The notes below the pieces were generated by a model that saw only the letters and a list, made by a program, of their open reading frames with translations, was not told the DNA's origin and made no database searches. Positions 16,736 through 25,398 of a stretch of 64,000 bases of DNA are shown piece by piece; positions within the stretch are counted from its first letter, which is position 1; every line of letters starts with the position of its first letter. The translations under genes were made by a program, and so were the position numbers. Origin of the DNA: Streptomyces sp. NBC_01224 (lineage in GTDB: Bacteria > Actinomycetota > Actinomycetes > Streptomycetales > Streptomycetaceae); assembly GCF_036002945.1 (NCBI RefSeq), contig NZ_CP108529.1, positions 682,001 to 746,000 of the forward strand, given 5' to 3'.

Positions 16736-16914
16736 CACGGCGACTGACGCCCGCCACCGGGCGCACCACTCCGAAGCCGTGCGCGGCGAAAATGCCACCG
16801 AGGCGCTCGCCGACCAGTGGCCGACTGGCTCGACGAGCACGCGACGAAGCAGATCTGCCGGATCAGCCTTCGGTACGGCCTCGCCCTGGGTGCGCCGCAG
16901 CATGTTCCGTGGGC

Positions 16915-17370
16915 TCAGTCCTGCTGCTCCAACGCGTCGGCGAAGGCGCGGAGGGCATCGGCCAGCTCTTTCTTGGTGGGCAGCTCATCCACCTTCTTCT
17001 CCAGACCGTCGATGCGTTCCGCCAGGTCGTCCAGGCTTGCCGGAGCCGTGGGATGCGATGTGGGTCCGTCCGTAGGAGCCGGGGACTCGGAACCACCCGA
17101 GCCTCCCGTATCCGTACTCCCGGAGCTGCCGCCGTCGGTGCCACCTGAACCGCTGACGGAGCCACCGCCCCCAGCGCCGGTGTCCCCGCCGCCCGCGAGA
17201 CCGCCGCTTCCCGTATCGGACGTCTCCGCGGGCACAGGAGTCGGGCCGGACGCCCTGCCGTCCTGGGCGGCCACGGCGATCGCCCCGCCCACACCCAGCA
17301 CCATCGCGGCGGCCGCGCCGACCAGCGCCACCGTCATCCGTCGCGCCTGGATCTTCCTCATATGTGTCAT
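16915..17370 (-). CDS. Small membrane-anchored or exported protein with Gly/Ser linker and helical tail
   Basis: From ATG 17370 (or 17361) the protein is about 151 residues. A basic N-terminus precedes one hydrophobic segment (MTVALVGAAAAMVLGVGGAIAV), then an extracytoplasmic linker of about 65 residues rich in Gly, Ser, Thr and Asp. A predicted coiled coil follows: LDDLAERIDGLEKKVDELPT, then ELADALRAFADALEQ. I do not recognise the family. The layout (anchor, flexible spacer, short coiled coil) suggests a surface tether or oligomerising lipoprotein-like factor. The upstream 17371-17586 holds only promoter-length sequence. Confidence 0.65.
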   Translation of the reverse strand: MTHMRKIQARRMTVALVGAAAAMVLGVGGAIAVAAQDGRASGPTPVPAETSDTGSGGLAGGGDTGAGGGGSVSGSGGTDGGSSGSTDTGGSGGSESPAPTDGPTSHPTAPASLDDLAERIDGLEKKVDELPTKKELADALRAFADALEQQD

Positions 17371-17586
17371 GCGACGGACACTAACCACTGATCGCCGCGG
17401 AGGGATTCCTTCCGATGATTCGGTGCCGCATGGGCTCCTCGCGCAGGGTGGCCCGAGTCGCTGCGTTGGGCGGTCTACGCTGTCACCGTTGCCCATTACG
17501 TTCAACGGCCCAGCGTCCCGGGACGAAGCCTCGAAGCGTTCCCAGGTCCCCGGATCGCTCCGGCCGCCTGCAGAAGGGACAATACG

Positions 17587-17991
17587 ATGGATCCTGATAT
17601 CCGGACCAGGGCCGCACTCGAGGAACACTGGCAGGCATCGGAACGTGGGGATACCGAAGCCGAGCACGCCATCTACGCTGCGGACGCGATCCTCGACTAC
17701 CCCCAGTCAGGTGAACGATTCCGGGGCCGCGCGACGATTTCCTCGCAACGTGGCGGGCACCCCGCCAGTCGGCACTTCACCGTCCACCGGATCGTTGGCA
17801 GCGGGGATCTGTGGGTGAGCGAGTGTGTCATCACGTACGACGGGGTGCCCACCTACTCAGTGAGCATTATGGAATTTGCCCATGGGCATGTGGTGCACGA
17901 GACGCAGTACTTCGCGGACGCCTTCGGTTCGCCTGAATGGCGGACAGCACTCGCGGAGCCGATGCCGGGCAGGAATATCGCCAGGGCCTGA
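17587..17991 (+). CDS. SnoaL-like / NTF2-fold protein
   Basis: The 134-residue protein has the alpha+beta-barrel layout of SnoaL-like proteins. An N-terminal helix EHWQASERGDTEAEHAIYAADAILDYPQSGERFRGR precedes the strand-rich FTVHRIVGSGDLWVSECVITYDGV and FAHGHVVHETQYFADAF. Members are small cyclases, isomerases or binding proteins; stand-alone copies are often of unknown function. GAAGGGA lies 8 bases before the ATG. It is monocistronic, with a transposase fragment downstream. Confidence 0.82.
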   Translation: MDPDIRTRAALEEHWQASERGDTEAEHAIYAADAILDYPQSGERFRGRATISSQRGGHPASRHFTVHRIVGSGDLWVSECVITYDGVPTYSVSIMEFAHGHVVHETQYFADAFGSPEWRTALAEPMPGRNIARA

Positions 17992-18052
17992 CCCAGGGCT
18001 GACAGGCGGGAGTGAGCCGGTCGGGCGGGCTGGGCTTCTCCCACGGCCGGCG

Positions 18053-18290
18053 CAGATCAGCCGCCATTGGTCGGGACAGCCGTAACTCGCCGCCGTGACG
18101 GGGCGGGCGGCCCCGGGTGCCGCGCTCCCGTGGAGGAACCCGGCGGCGAAGGACACGCTCCAAGCGCATGCGACCCAGCACCTGTACCGGCAGATCCCGT
18201 AGCAGGAAGGTCAGGCGGGGCACGTCGTAGCCAGCGTCGACAGCCGGCCGCGTTCGGGCCGTGGCGTCGACGATGCCGGCGGAGCGAGAC
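18053..18290 (-). mobile_element. IS701-type transposase internal fragment
   Basis: The minus strand reads VDAGYDVPRLTFLLRDLPVQ, then VLGRMR, ERVLRR and GRPPRHGGE. These correspond to the DDE region of IS701/IS4-like transposases common in Streptomyces. There is no start or end. It fills most of the gap between the SnoaL-like and ArsR genes; the remaining bases up to 18390 carry a plausible promoter (TAGACT at about 18341). Confidence 0.62.
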
Positions 18291-18390
18291 GGGTCCTCGG
18301 TGGCGGCGGACGGCGTCGCTCGGGAGCTTCGCAGGGCGGCCTAGACTGGGGAGGTTCGCAAGCGACCCCGCGGAAATGGGAGGGACGACG

Positions 18391-18753
18391 GTGGCGACAG
18401 GCGTCGACAGCTTCGAGGACCCGCCTGCCGAGGTACTCGCGGAGGCGGCCGCGGCCTTCGGGCTGCTGGCGTCCTCGGCACGGCTGCACATCATGTGGAC
18501 ATTGGCCCAGGGCGAGAGTGATGTGACCGGACTCGCGGAGCGGGTGGGAGGCGCGCTGCCCGCTGTCAGTCAGCACCTGACGAAGCTGAAGCTCGCGGGT
18601 CTTGTGCGTTCCCGCCGCGAGGGCCGGCGGATGGTCTACTTCGTGGACGACCCCGATATTGTGACCGTGGTTCGGCTCATGGTCGGCCAGTTGACCGCGC
18701 GCGCCGATGCCGCATCCGCGTCGGTACGAACGCTCCGCAGGACCGGTGCCTGA
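18391..18753 (+). CDS. ArsR/SmtB-family metal-type regulator
   Basis: GTG 18391 follows GGGAGGG by 6-7 bases and gives 120 residues. The winged HTH reads LLASSARLHIMWTLAQGESDVTGLAERVGGALPAVSQHLTKLKLAGLV, then the wing RSRREGRRMVYFVDD. There is no obvious ELCVCDL metal-site motif in helix 3; candidate ligands would be His or Asp elsewhere. It overlaps the P-type ATPase start by 8 bases, so the two are co-transcribed and translationally coupled, and it likely represses the operon until a metal or Mg signal appears. Confidence 0.88.
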   Translation: MATGVDSFEDPPAEVLAEAAAAFGLLASSARLHIMWTLAQGESDVTGLAERVGGALPAVSQHLTKLKLAGLVRSRREGRRMVYFVDDPDIVTVVRLMVGQLTARADAASASVRTLRRTGA

Positions 18754-21391
18754 CACTTCCGCGGTTGAGGGGCCGGCCTTTGTGGTGCCCGGCCAGCCAA
18801 CCGCTCCACCGTCGCGCAGAGCCCCTGCAGTCGGCGGGGCGTCGCAAGAACTGACCTCGCTTCAGGTGCTGCGCGCGCTGGACAGCGGCCCTCGCGGGCT
18901 GACGGACGTGGAAGCTGACGCGCGCCTGGTCAGGTTCGGCGAGAACACGCTGCCTGCCCGGCGGACCGTGTCATGGGGCGGGCGTTTTCTACGCAGCCTG
19001 CGCGACCCGTTCACCGCAGTGTTGCTCTGCCTCGGCCTGGTGTCCGCGGTCGTCGCGGCCTGGGGCACCGCCTGTGTGATCACCGTGCTTGTGGTGGTCA
19101 GCTGTGTGCTGCGGTCGGCCGGGGAACATCGAGCCGACCGGTCGATGGCCGGGCTGCGGGAGCTGGTGACGACCACCGCGACGGTGCTGCGCCGCACGGA
19201 TGAGGACGCGGCGCCGGTGCCTCGGGAGACTCCGGTCGATCAGCTGGTGCCGGGGGATGTGGTCCGCCTCGGCCCCGGAGACCTGGTCCCCGCCGACGTG
19301 CGACTTCTGCGCTCGAATGGCCTGAGTGTGGATCAGGCAGTGCTCACCGGGGAGTCGGCTCCGGTCTCCAAGCATCCTGTTGATGCGCCGGGCCCGCTGG
19401 ACAACGGTCCGTTCGATGAGCCGCAGCTGTGTTTTCAGGGCAGCAGCGTCATGTCGGGCAGCGGCACCGCGGTGGTTGTCGCGACCGGGGCGTGTACCTG
19501 GTTCGCCGCCGCACACCACTCCGTACACCCACGTGGCCCGAGCGCCTTCGACCGCTCGGTGCACGGGATTTCCTGGATCCTGATCCGGTTCATGCTGCTG
19601 ACGCCGCCGCTGGTGCTGATGGCGAATGCCGCTCTGCGCGGCCGGGGTCTGGAGACGCTGCCGTTCGCGGTGGCGGTGGCGGTGGGGCTCACCCCGGAAA
19701 TGCTGCCGGTGATCGTCACCACGTGTCTGGCACGCGGCGCATCGCTCCTCGCGCGCGTCCACGGCGTGATCGTCAGACGACTGCCCGCGTTGCACGACCT
19801 GGGCGCGGTCGATGTGCTGTGCCTGGACAAGACGGGCACGCTCACCCAAGACCGTCCAGTCGTGGTCCGCGCGCTGAGTGCCGACGGCCGGGCTGATCCC
19901 GAAGTGCTGCGCTGGGCCGCCGTGAACGCTTGGTGGACGCTGCAGCTCGCCGATCTGCCCGTTCCCGACACCCTGGACGAGGCGGTTCTCGACGCCGCCG
20001 ACGAGGACGGTGCACTGCGCCACGACGGGGTCGCGGCCGTGCCTTTCGATCCGGCACGCCGCCTCTCCACTGCCGTCGTACGCGACCCCGGCCGCCTCGG
20101 TGTCCACACACTCGTCGTCAAGGGCGCAGTCGAGAACGTATTGGAACGATGCCTGCTCGACGACGTCGAGCGGCACCGGCTGCTCGAACTCGCAGCGAGC
20201 CGAGCGGACGACGGGCTGCGGCTCCTCGCGGTCGCCACCGCCGAACGTCCTGCGCGACGCCGCGCATACACACCTGCCGACGAACGCGGCCTGACCTTCA
20301 TCGGCTTCATCGCTCTGCGCGAGGAACTCGCCCCTTCCGCCGCCGCTGCCCTGCGCGCCCTCGCCGACCGCAGCGTCACGGTCAAGGTCCTCACCGGCGA
20401 CCACCCGGGCACCGCGGCCCGCGCCTGCCGCGATCTGGGCCTCGACCCCGGTGACGTATGCACAGCAGACCGCATCGACGAGCTCACGGACCCGGAGCTG
20501 GCCGACCTCGCCCACCGGACCACCGTGTTCGCGCGCTGCACCCCCGAGCACAAGGCCCGCATCGTCACCGCCCTGCGTGCCGCGGGCCACACCACCGGTT
20601 TCCTCGGGGACGGCGTCAACGACCTGCCCGCACTGCACGCGGCCGATGTCGGGATCTGCCCGCGCGACGCCGTCGACATGGCCCGCGAGAATGCCGACGT
20701 GGTCCTTGCCGACCACGGCAAGGACCTGTCCACGATCGAGCACGCGATCACGGCAGGCCGGCACAGCAGCGTCACCATCGCGACGTATCTGCGCATCACG
20801 CTCTCCTCGAACCTCGGCAACGTCATCGCCATGCTCTCCGCCGGCCTCCTGCTGCCCTTCCTGCCGATGCTCCCGGCCCAGGCCCTCGTCCAGAACCTGT
20901 GCTTCGACGCCGCCCAGCTCACCTTCTCCTACGACCGGCCCGCGCCCGCCGCACTCGAGCACCCGACCATGCTGCGACCGCGCGACCTCCTCCGCTTCAT
21001 CACCGCCTTCGGAGCCCTCAACGCCGTCGCCGACCTGGCCACCTTCGCGGTGCTCGCCGTCGCCCTGCACGGTCCCGGGGGTACGGACGACGAGGCGGTG
21101 TTCCACTCCGGCTGGTTCACCGAGAACCTGCTCACGCAGGCCCTGGTGATGCTGCTCCTGCGGACCGGCCGCCGCACCGCCGAGACGCGCGGAATCAGCC
21201 CGGTCGGCTGGGCCGCAGCTGCGCTCGCCGCCACCGGACTGCTGCTGCCGCTCTCCCCGCTCGGCCCGCGGCTGGGCTTGATGGCCCTGCCCAGCCTCTA
21301 CTACCTGCTGCTCGTGGTAGTGCTCGGGTTGTACGCGGCGGGACTTGCGACCGCCAGACATCGCTACGAGCGTCGTGGTACACATCCGTAG
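18746..21391 (+). CDS. mgtA: Mg2+-importing P-type ATPase (MgtA/MgtB-like, P3B)
   Basis: GTG 18746 inside the ArsR 3' end gives 881 residues. The cation-ATPase N-terminal domain lies at about 30-95. The actuator contains VLTGESAPVSKHPVD. The phosphorylated Asp361 is in CLDKTGTLTQDRP, the nucleotide domain follows, and the hinge FLGDGVNDLPALHAADVGI lies near residue 620. C-terminal helices include LSSNLGNVIAMLSAGLLLPFLPMLPAQAL. The transmembrane VAVGLTPEMLPVIVTTCLARGA segment is typical of MgtA-type pumps, which carry Mg2+ inward from the outside. The pairing with ArsR is less usual than PhoP or riboswitch control. An upstream ATG at 18707 would overlap ArsR by 47 bases and is less likely. Confidence 0.92.
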   Translation: MPDTSAVEGPAFVVPGQPTAPPSRRAPAVGGASQELTSLQVLRALDSGPRGLTDVEADARLVRFGENTLPARRTVSWGGRFLRSLRDPFTAVLLCLGLVSAVVAAWGTACVITVLVVVSCVLRSAGEHRADRSMAGLRELVTTTATVLRRTDEDAAPVPRETPVDQLVPGDVVRLGPGDLVPADVRLLRSNGLSVDQAVLTGESAPVSKHPVDAPGPLDNGPFDEPQLCFQGSSVMSGSGTAVVVATGACTWFAAAHHSVHPRGPSAFDRSVHGISWILIRFMLLTPPLVLMANAALRGRGLETLPFAVAVAVGLTPEMLPVIVTTCLARGASLLARVHGVIVRRLPALHDLGAVDVLCLDKTGTLTQDRPVVVRALSADGRADPEVLRWAAVNAWWTLQLADLPVPDTLDEAVLDAADEDGALRHDGVAAVPFDPARRLSTAVVRDPGRLGVHTLVVKGAVENVLERCLLDDVERHRLLELAASRADDGLRLLAVATAERPARRRAYTPADERGLTFIGFIALREELAPSAAAALRALADRSVTVKVLTGDHPGTAARACRDLGLDPGDVCTADRIDELTDPELADLAHRTTVFARCTPEHKARIVTALRAAGHTTGFLGDGVNDLPALHAADVGICPRDAVDMARENADVVLADHGKDLSTIEHAITAGRHSSVTIATYLRITLSSNLGNVIAMLSAGLLLPFLPMLPAQALVQNLCFDAAQLTFSYDRPAPAALEHPTMLRPRDLLRFITAFGALNAVADLATFAVLAVALHGPGGTDDEAVFHSGWFTENLLTQALVMLLLRTGRRTAETRGISPVGWAAAALAATGLLLPLSPLGPRLGLMALPSLYYLLLVVVLGLYAAGLATARHRYERRGTHP

Positions 21392-21627
21392 TGGCGCCGT
21401 CCGGCGAGTGCGCTCCCCGCACAGCTGTCGTCGTGCAGGCCGTGCTGTTCGGGTCCGCAAACGATGCGGGATTCCCTTCCGGGCCGATCGGCATGGTGAT
21501 GGCCGGGGGCTGGGCGCTCGTCCTCGGCATCATGCGCCTGCGCAGCGGCGGAATCCTGATTCCGTACATCGTGCGTGTCGCGGCGAACGCGGTCATCGGG
21601 ACCATGGCGGTGGCGGTACTGCACTGA
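21391..21627 (+). pseudogene. CPBP (CAAX-protease/Abi) family C-terminal fragment
   Basis: About 66 codons from 21427 read VVVQAVLFGSANDAGFPSGP, then the membrane segment GMVMAGGWALVLGIMRLRSG and ILIPYIVRVAANAV, as in the last two helices of CPBP glutamic proteases. The first motif (EExxxR) domain is absent, and the usual FGxxH His is changed to FGSAN, so it should be inactive. A GTG overlapping the ATPase TAG would give a 78-residue membrane peptide; translation is possible but protease function is not. Confidence 0.6.
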
Positions 21628-21717
21628 ATCTCGGATGTGGCGTTGCCGCGCGCCGACATCGACTGAACTCCGTAGGCTGTGGGTACTCAGGCGGTGCGCG
21701 GGAGGAGGCAGCAGACG

Positions 21718-22416
21718 GTGGCAGACTCCGGGGCGCGCCGGCGGTGGATCGGGGTGCTGGTACTCGTACTGGCAGCATGGGCCCTGGTGCGCGGCGGCCA
21801 AACGCCCGAGTCCGCAGATGCTTCACGAACCACGCCGCCCAGCGCTTCACCGGCCGCCACTGCCCATGCCGCGCCGAGTGCTCCGGCATCCGATGAGAGC
21901 AGCCCGCACGCGTCGACGACCGGGGCCTACGACCCCGCCGCCTACGCGCCGCAGGTTCGTACCCACGCAGCCCACGCCGACGTCGATCCGAAGTTGTTGA
22001 TGGCGGTCCTCTACAACGAGTCTTACAAGCCACACGACCCGGAGCTGGAGCGGGCCTGGCAGCGTTACAAACCGGATGCCGCCTTCGGCATCGCGAACAT
22101 GCACCGTGCCGCCTTCGACGAGACCAAGCGGCGGCATGATTTCACGAACCGCCGGTGGGAGGAACTGCCCGACGACCGGGACCTGGCGATTGAGGCGGCC
22201 GCCTGGCATCTGCACGACCTGGCCGCGCAGTTGCCCACCCGCCGGCCGGGGATGTACACGAAGAGCGAACTGCTGGCGCTGGGCTACAACACCGGGTCGG
22301 GCAACATGCTGGCATTCGCCCGCGGCGCGCACCCAGGCAGTCAGGCGCAGTCCTACCTGGACCGGCTGCATGCCAACTGGGCCAAGGCCGGGAAGGCGAT
22401 GTCCGCTCAGCCGTAG
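21718..22416 (+). CDS. Membrane-anchored lytic transglycosylase-like protein
   Basis: GTG 21718 follows GGGAGGAGG by 8 bases and gives 232 residues. There is one N-terminal hydrophobic anchor (WIGVLVLVLAAWALVRGG), a Ser/Ala/Pro linker of about 55 residues, then an SLT-like domain. The likely catalytic Glu is in LLMAVLYNESYKP, followed by AFGIANMHRAAFDE and LALGYNTGSGNMLAFARG. It would act on peptidoglycan outside the membrane. Its end overlaps the convergent LCP gene by 10 bases. Confidence 0.83.
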   Translation: MADSGARRRWIGVLVLVLAAWALVRGGQTPESADASRTTPPSASPAATAHAAPSAPASDESSPHASTTGAYDPAAYAPQVRTHAAHADVDPKLLMAVLYNESYKPHDPELERAWQRYKPDAAFGIANMHRAAFDETKRRHDFTNRRWEELPDDRDLAIEAAAWHLHDLAAQLPTRRPGMYTKSELLALGYNTGSGNMLAFARGAHPGSQAQSYLDRLHANWAKAGKAMSAQP

Positions 22417-23930
22417 GAGAGGTTGGTGCACAGGTCGTCGTCGGCGGAGCGGGCACCGTCGGCCACTTCGGAGGGTACGGAGGCCGGCCCGCCGGAGCCG
22501 GTGTCCGCGAGGCTGTCCGCGTAGTCCTTGCCGAGGATCACGTTGATGCCCGCCGTGGTCGTCGCCCGGAGATCCGCGTCGGGGAAGAGGCGGGCGACGG
22601 TCTCTGCCCGGTCCTTCTGGCCGGGACCGTACTCGATCAGCGTGGTGCTGTGGTCCTGGTTGGCGGCGGTGGTGGTACTCGTGACGGTGAAGTCGTGGCC
22701 CTTGAGGGTCCGCGCCGCGTCGGCGGCAAGTCCGGTGACCGTGGTGCCGTTGTAGACGGCGACGTCGATACCGTCCCCGGAGACCGCTTCGTCGGCACTC
22801 GCCGAGGGGGAGGCCGAGGCCGTCTCGTCACCGTTCTTGCCGCTGGCGTCCTTGCCGTCGATGGTCCGGTCGGACTTCAGCGCGGCCCACAGGGCGTCGG
22901 CGTCCGGCTCGACGATCGCGACCCGCGATCCCCGGTACTGCCAAGGAATGGTCACGAACTTGGTGTTGTGCAGGTCGATGTCCTTCATCGACATCACGAA
23001 GGACAGCAGCTTGTCGGCGGACCCGAGACCGGGGTCGACGGTCATGGACTTGGTCGCGGCGTCCGCGAGCGGCAGCAGCTTGGTGGGGGTGAGCCCGTCG
23101 CTCTTCACCTTCTTGATCAGGCTTGCGACGAAGGCTTGTTGGCGTTTGATGCGGCCTATGTCGGAGCCGTCGCCGATGCCGTGCCGGATGCGCACGTAGT
23201 CCAGTGCCTGCTGCCCGGAGACCTTCTGCTCGCCCTTGGCGAACAGGAGCTTGCCGCGCGTGGTGCGGTTGGGATTGAGGTCCCTTTGGTAGATGTTCTG
23301 TGGCAGACACACCTCGACGCCGCCGACGACCTCGGTCAGTTCCGAGAAGCCCTTGAAGTCGACGACGACGGTGTGGTCGACGCGTAGTCCGGTGAGCTTC
23401 TCGATGGTGTTCTGGGTGCAGGCCGGGTTGCCCTTGGCGGTCTGACCCACGGAGTACGCCGCGTTGAGCATGGTGTTGGTCTGCGTCTTGGACCAACTCC
23501 CGTCCGGGAGCTTGCACGGCGGGATGTCGACAAGGGTGTCGCGCGGAACGGACACGGCGACGGCGTGCTTGTGGTCGGCGTATATGTGAAGCAGGAAGGC
23601 GGTGTCGGAGCGGCCGACGTCAGTCTTGTCACCGCCACCCAGATCGCTGTTCCCGCCGGTGCGCGCGTCCGAGCCGATGACCAGGACGTTCGCGCCCTTC
23701 GAAGCGGAGGCATCCGGTCTGTCGCCGGAGATACCGTCCGAGCTGAAGGTTTCGATGTTGCCGCTCAGCCGGAGGTAGACCCACCCCGCTCCCGCCGTCA
23801 CCAGTAGGAGAAACGACACAGCTATCACGAGCACCCTCCGCACCCGGCTGCGCTTGCGCCGCCGGGTGCGGACGGCGGCTCGAGCGCCGCTGCGACGCGG
23901 GGGTGCCATCTCCTGGCGGGTGCCTGCCAT
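22407..23930 (-). CDS. LytR-CpsA-Psr (LCP) family cell-wall glycopolymer ligase
   Basis: From ATG 23930 the protein is 507 residues. A basic cytoplasmic tail precedes one membrane helix (VRRVLVIAVSFLLLVTAGAG), and an LCP catalytic domain follows (about 85-240). It has VLVIGSDARTGG, the Arg/Asp cluster in SVPRDTLVDIP, and DYVRIRHGIGDGSDIGRIKRQQ. A C-terminal LytR_C domain (about 375-470) contains IDVAVYNGTTVTGLAADAARTL. These enzymes move teichoic-acid-like or arabinogalactan-type polymers from polyprenyl phosphate to peptidoglycan outside the membrane. Of two possible starts I chose ATG 23930 because the upstream 28 codons are uncharacteristic. It is monocistronic. Confidence 0.93.
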   Translation of the reverse strand: MAGTRQEMAPPRRSGARAAVRTRRRKRSRVRRVLVIAVSFLLLVTAGAGWVYLRLSGNIETFSSDGISGDRPDASASKGANVLVIGSDARTGGNSDLGGGDKTDVGRSDTAFLLHIYADHKHAVAVSVPRDTLVDIPPCKLPDGSWSKTQTNTMLNAAYSVGQTAKGNPACTQNTIEKLTGLRVDHTVVVDFKGFSELTEVVGGVEVCLPQNIYQRDLNPNRTTRGKLLFAKGEQKVSGQQALDYVRIRHGIGDGSDIGRIKRQQAFVASLIKKVKSDGLTPTKLLPLADAATKSMTVDPGLGSADKLLSFVMSMKDIDLHNTKFVTIPWQYRGSRVAIVEPDADALWAALKSDRTIDGKDASGKNGDETASASPSASADEAVSGDGIDVAVYNGTTVTGLAADAARTLKGHDFTVTSTTTAANQDHSTTLIEYGPGQKDRAETVARLFPDADLRATTTAGINVILGKDYADSLADTGSGGPASVPSEVADGARSADDDLCTNLSYG

Positions 23931-24079
23931 GTGTTGTGCGCCCTCATCCGTCCGACCGATACAGAGGGGACGACTCGCCCCACCCCGAGGTTGTACAGTT
24001 GCGCAATGTAGCAAGCTTTCCAGTGGGAGCCACCCCGAGGTGCGCGCCCCGTTTGATGAGACGAAAGGCGGAGCTGGAA

Positions 24080-24355
24080 ATGTTGCGTAACGGTCTGGAG
24101 CCTTGGCATCTGCTGATTGTGGCGATCGTCGTCATCGTGCTGTTCGGCTCGAAGAAACTGCCGGACACCGCCCGGGCGGTGGGCAAGTCGCTGCGCATCC
24201 TCAAGAGCGAGACCAAGGCCATGAAGGAGGACGGAGCGACGAGCACCGCCTCCGATCCCGACCCGTCCGCGCAGGTCGCACCTTCGGCGATCCGGACCAC
24301 AGGCGAGCCGACTCCGGCCCGGTCGGCCACGGAAAGCACCAACACCACCCACTGA
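24080..24355 (+). CDS. tatA: Twin-arginine translocase subunit TatA/E-type
   Basis: From ATG 24080 the protein is 91 residues. A short N-terminus precedes the membrane helix WHLLIVAIVVIVLFGSKKLP, with the FG-x-KKLP hinge, an amphipathic helix (RAVGKSLRILKSETKAMKED), and a disordered Ser/Thr/Pro tail. This matches TatA, which forms the pore for folded Tat substrates. There is no tatB or tatC nearby, so it is an accessory paralogue. A short hairpin (24367-24390) follows the stop. An octamer TTGCGCAA lies at 23999-24006 in the promoter region. Confidence 0.9.
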   Translation: MLRNGLEPWHLLIVAIVVIVLFGSKKLPDTARAVGKSLRILKSETKAMKEDGATSTASDPDPSAQVAPSAIRTTGEPTPARSATESTNTTH

Positions 24356-24374
24356 ACCGCACGCGGCGGCGCCG

Positions 24375-24605
24375 TCAGGGGCTGGCGCCGTCGAAGCCGT
24401 ACCTCAGCGGCTCACTCCGCACCCCGGGATCCCGGCGGTAGACATAAAGCGCCTCCACCCGCACGCCGCCCGGCGGGGCCTCCAGCCGGCAGGGGTACGT
24501 CACCTGCAGCACCGAGGGCCGGCCGGTGACCCGCATCCACAGCCCGTCCGCGGGGCCGCCGTCAAGCACCGCGCTCTCCGAGCCCGTCAAGTCGTTCGCA
24601 TCCAT
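24375..24605 (-). CDS. Small hypothetical protein
   Basis: From ATG 24605 (or 24611) the protein is 76-78 residues with strand-like segments LWMRVTGRPSVLQVTYPCRL and RVEALYVYRR. No family recognised. The ATG lies directly next to an AT-rich palindrome (24611-24640), so the transcript is probably leaderless and controlled at that site. Confidence 0.6.
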   Translation of the reverse strand: MDANDLTGSESAVLDGGPADGLWMRVTGRPSVLQVTYPCRLEAPPGGVRVEALYVYRRDPGVRSEPLRYGFDGASP

Positions 24606-24610
24606 GCGCA

Positions 24611-24640
24611 TAGTTTAATTATTGCGCAAGTTTTGAACTA
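24611..24640. promoter_or_regulatory. 30-bp imperfect palindrome, AT-rich operator/promoter
   Basis: The sequence begins TAGTTTAATT and ends TTTTGAACTA around a central TTGCGCAA; about 22 of 30 positions are symmetric. It separates the small minus-strand gene from the TerD remnant. In this GC-rich genome such an AT-rich palindrome is conspicuous and looks like a MarR- or TetR-type operator overlapping a promoter. Confidence 0.5.
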
Positions 24641-24714
24641 TTGTGAAACTCGTCACTCCGGGGCTCCACCAAGCGGCCCCGAACGCAGCTCGACTTCGCC
24701 GAGAAGCAGCACAC

Positions 24715-25250
24715 ATGGGCGTCAGCCCCGCCAAGGGTCACAACGTCGTCCTCAACCGGGACAACACCCCACTCGGGGACGTCACCGTCGAACTGGGCCG
24801 AGACGTCCGGCCGGCCGGTCGGCGCCACGGACTTCGACCTCGACACCTCCACGATCATCTACGGCCCCGAGACAAAGGCCATCTCCGACAAGCACTTCGC
24901 CTTCCACTACAACCTCACCAGCCCCGACGACGCCGTTCGGCACACGGGCGACAACACAACCTACGAAGCCGACGAGGACCACGAACAGATCCTCATCGAC
25001 CTCCACAGGCCGGACAAGAAGATGGAGCAGGTCGCCTTCACGGTCTCCATCCACGACACGGAACGGCGCGGCCAAAACTTCGGGCAGGTCAGCGAAGCCT
25101 TCATCCCCGTTGTGGACAACCTCACCGGCCCCGAGATGTGCCGCTACGAACTCTCCTACGACGCCACCGGCGAGACCGCAACGGTCTTCGGCGCCCTCTA
25201 CCGCAAAGGCGAGGAGTGGAAGTTCCGCGCCATCGGCCAAGGCGGACCGC
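24715..25250 (+). pseudogene. TerD-family (tellurium/stress) protein, frameshifted
   Basis: ATG 24715 opens MGVSPAKGHNVVLNRDNTPL, the standard TerD start. Near 24815 the coding signal moves to another frame and continues TDFDLDTSTIIYGPETKAIS, SDKHFAFHYNLTSPDDAVRHTGDN and FGQVSEAFIPVVDN, ending at EEWKFRAIGQGG. One extra base in a GGCCGGCCGG-rich stretch explains the shift. The normal C-terminus (GYASGLRGIA-type) is replaced by unrelated codons, so it is probably truly decayed. TerD proteins bind Ca2+ through the acidic loops still visible (TDFDLD, DNTTYEADEDHE). Confidence 0.8.
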
Positions 25251-25398
25251 GTCTGTCACCCGCACGGAACGCGCGGAACTCTCACAGCCCTGAAGCGCGT
25301 CAAGGGCCGAGAAGGGGTGCGGGGAAGCACCCACCTCTCGACCCTTCCCGCAGGGGATTCCGTACTCACCTACCCCTGCACCATGGCGGGTTCGCTCG

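Noticed and set aside
18989..21460. 823-codon minus-strand ORF opposite the P-type ATPase
   Set aside because: Antisense shadow of an intact gene with all P-type ATPase motifs.
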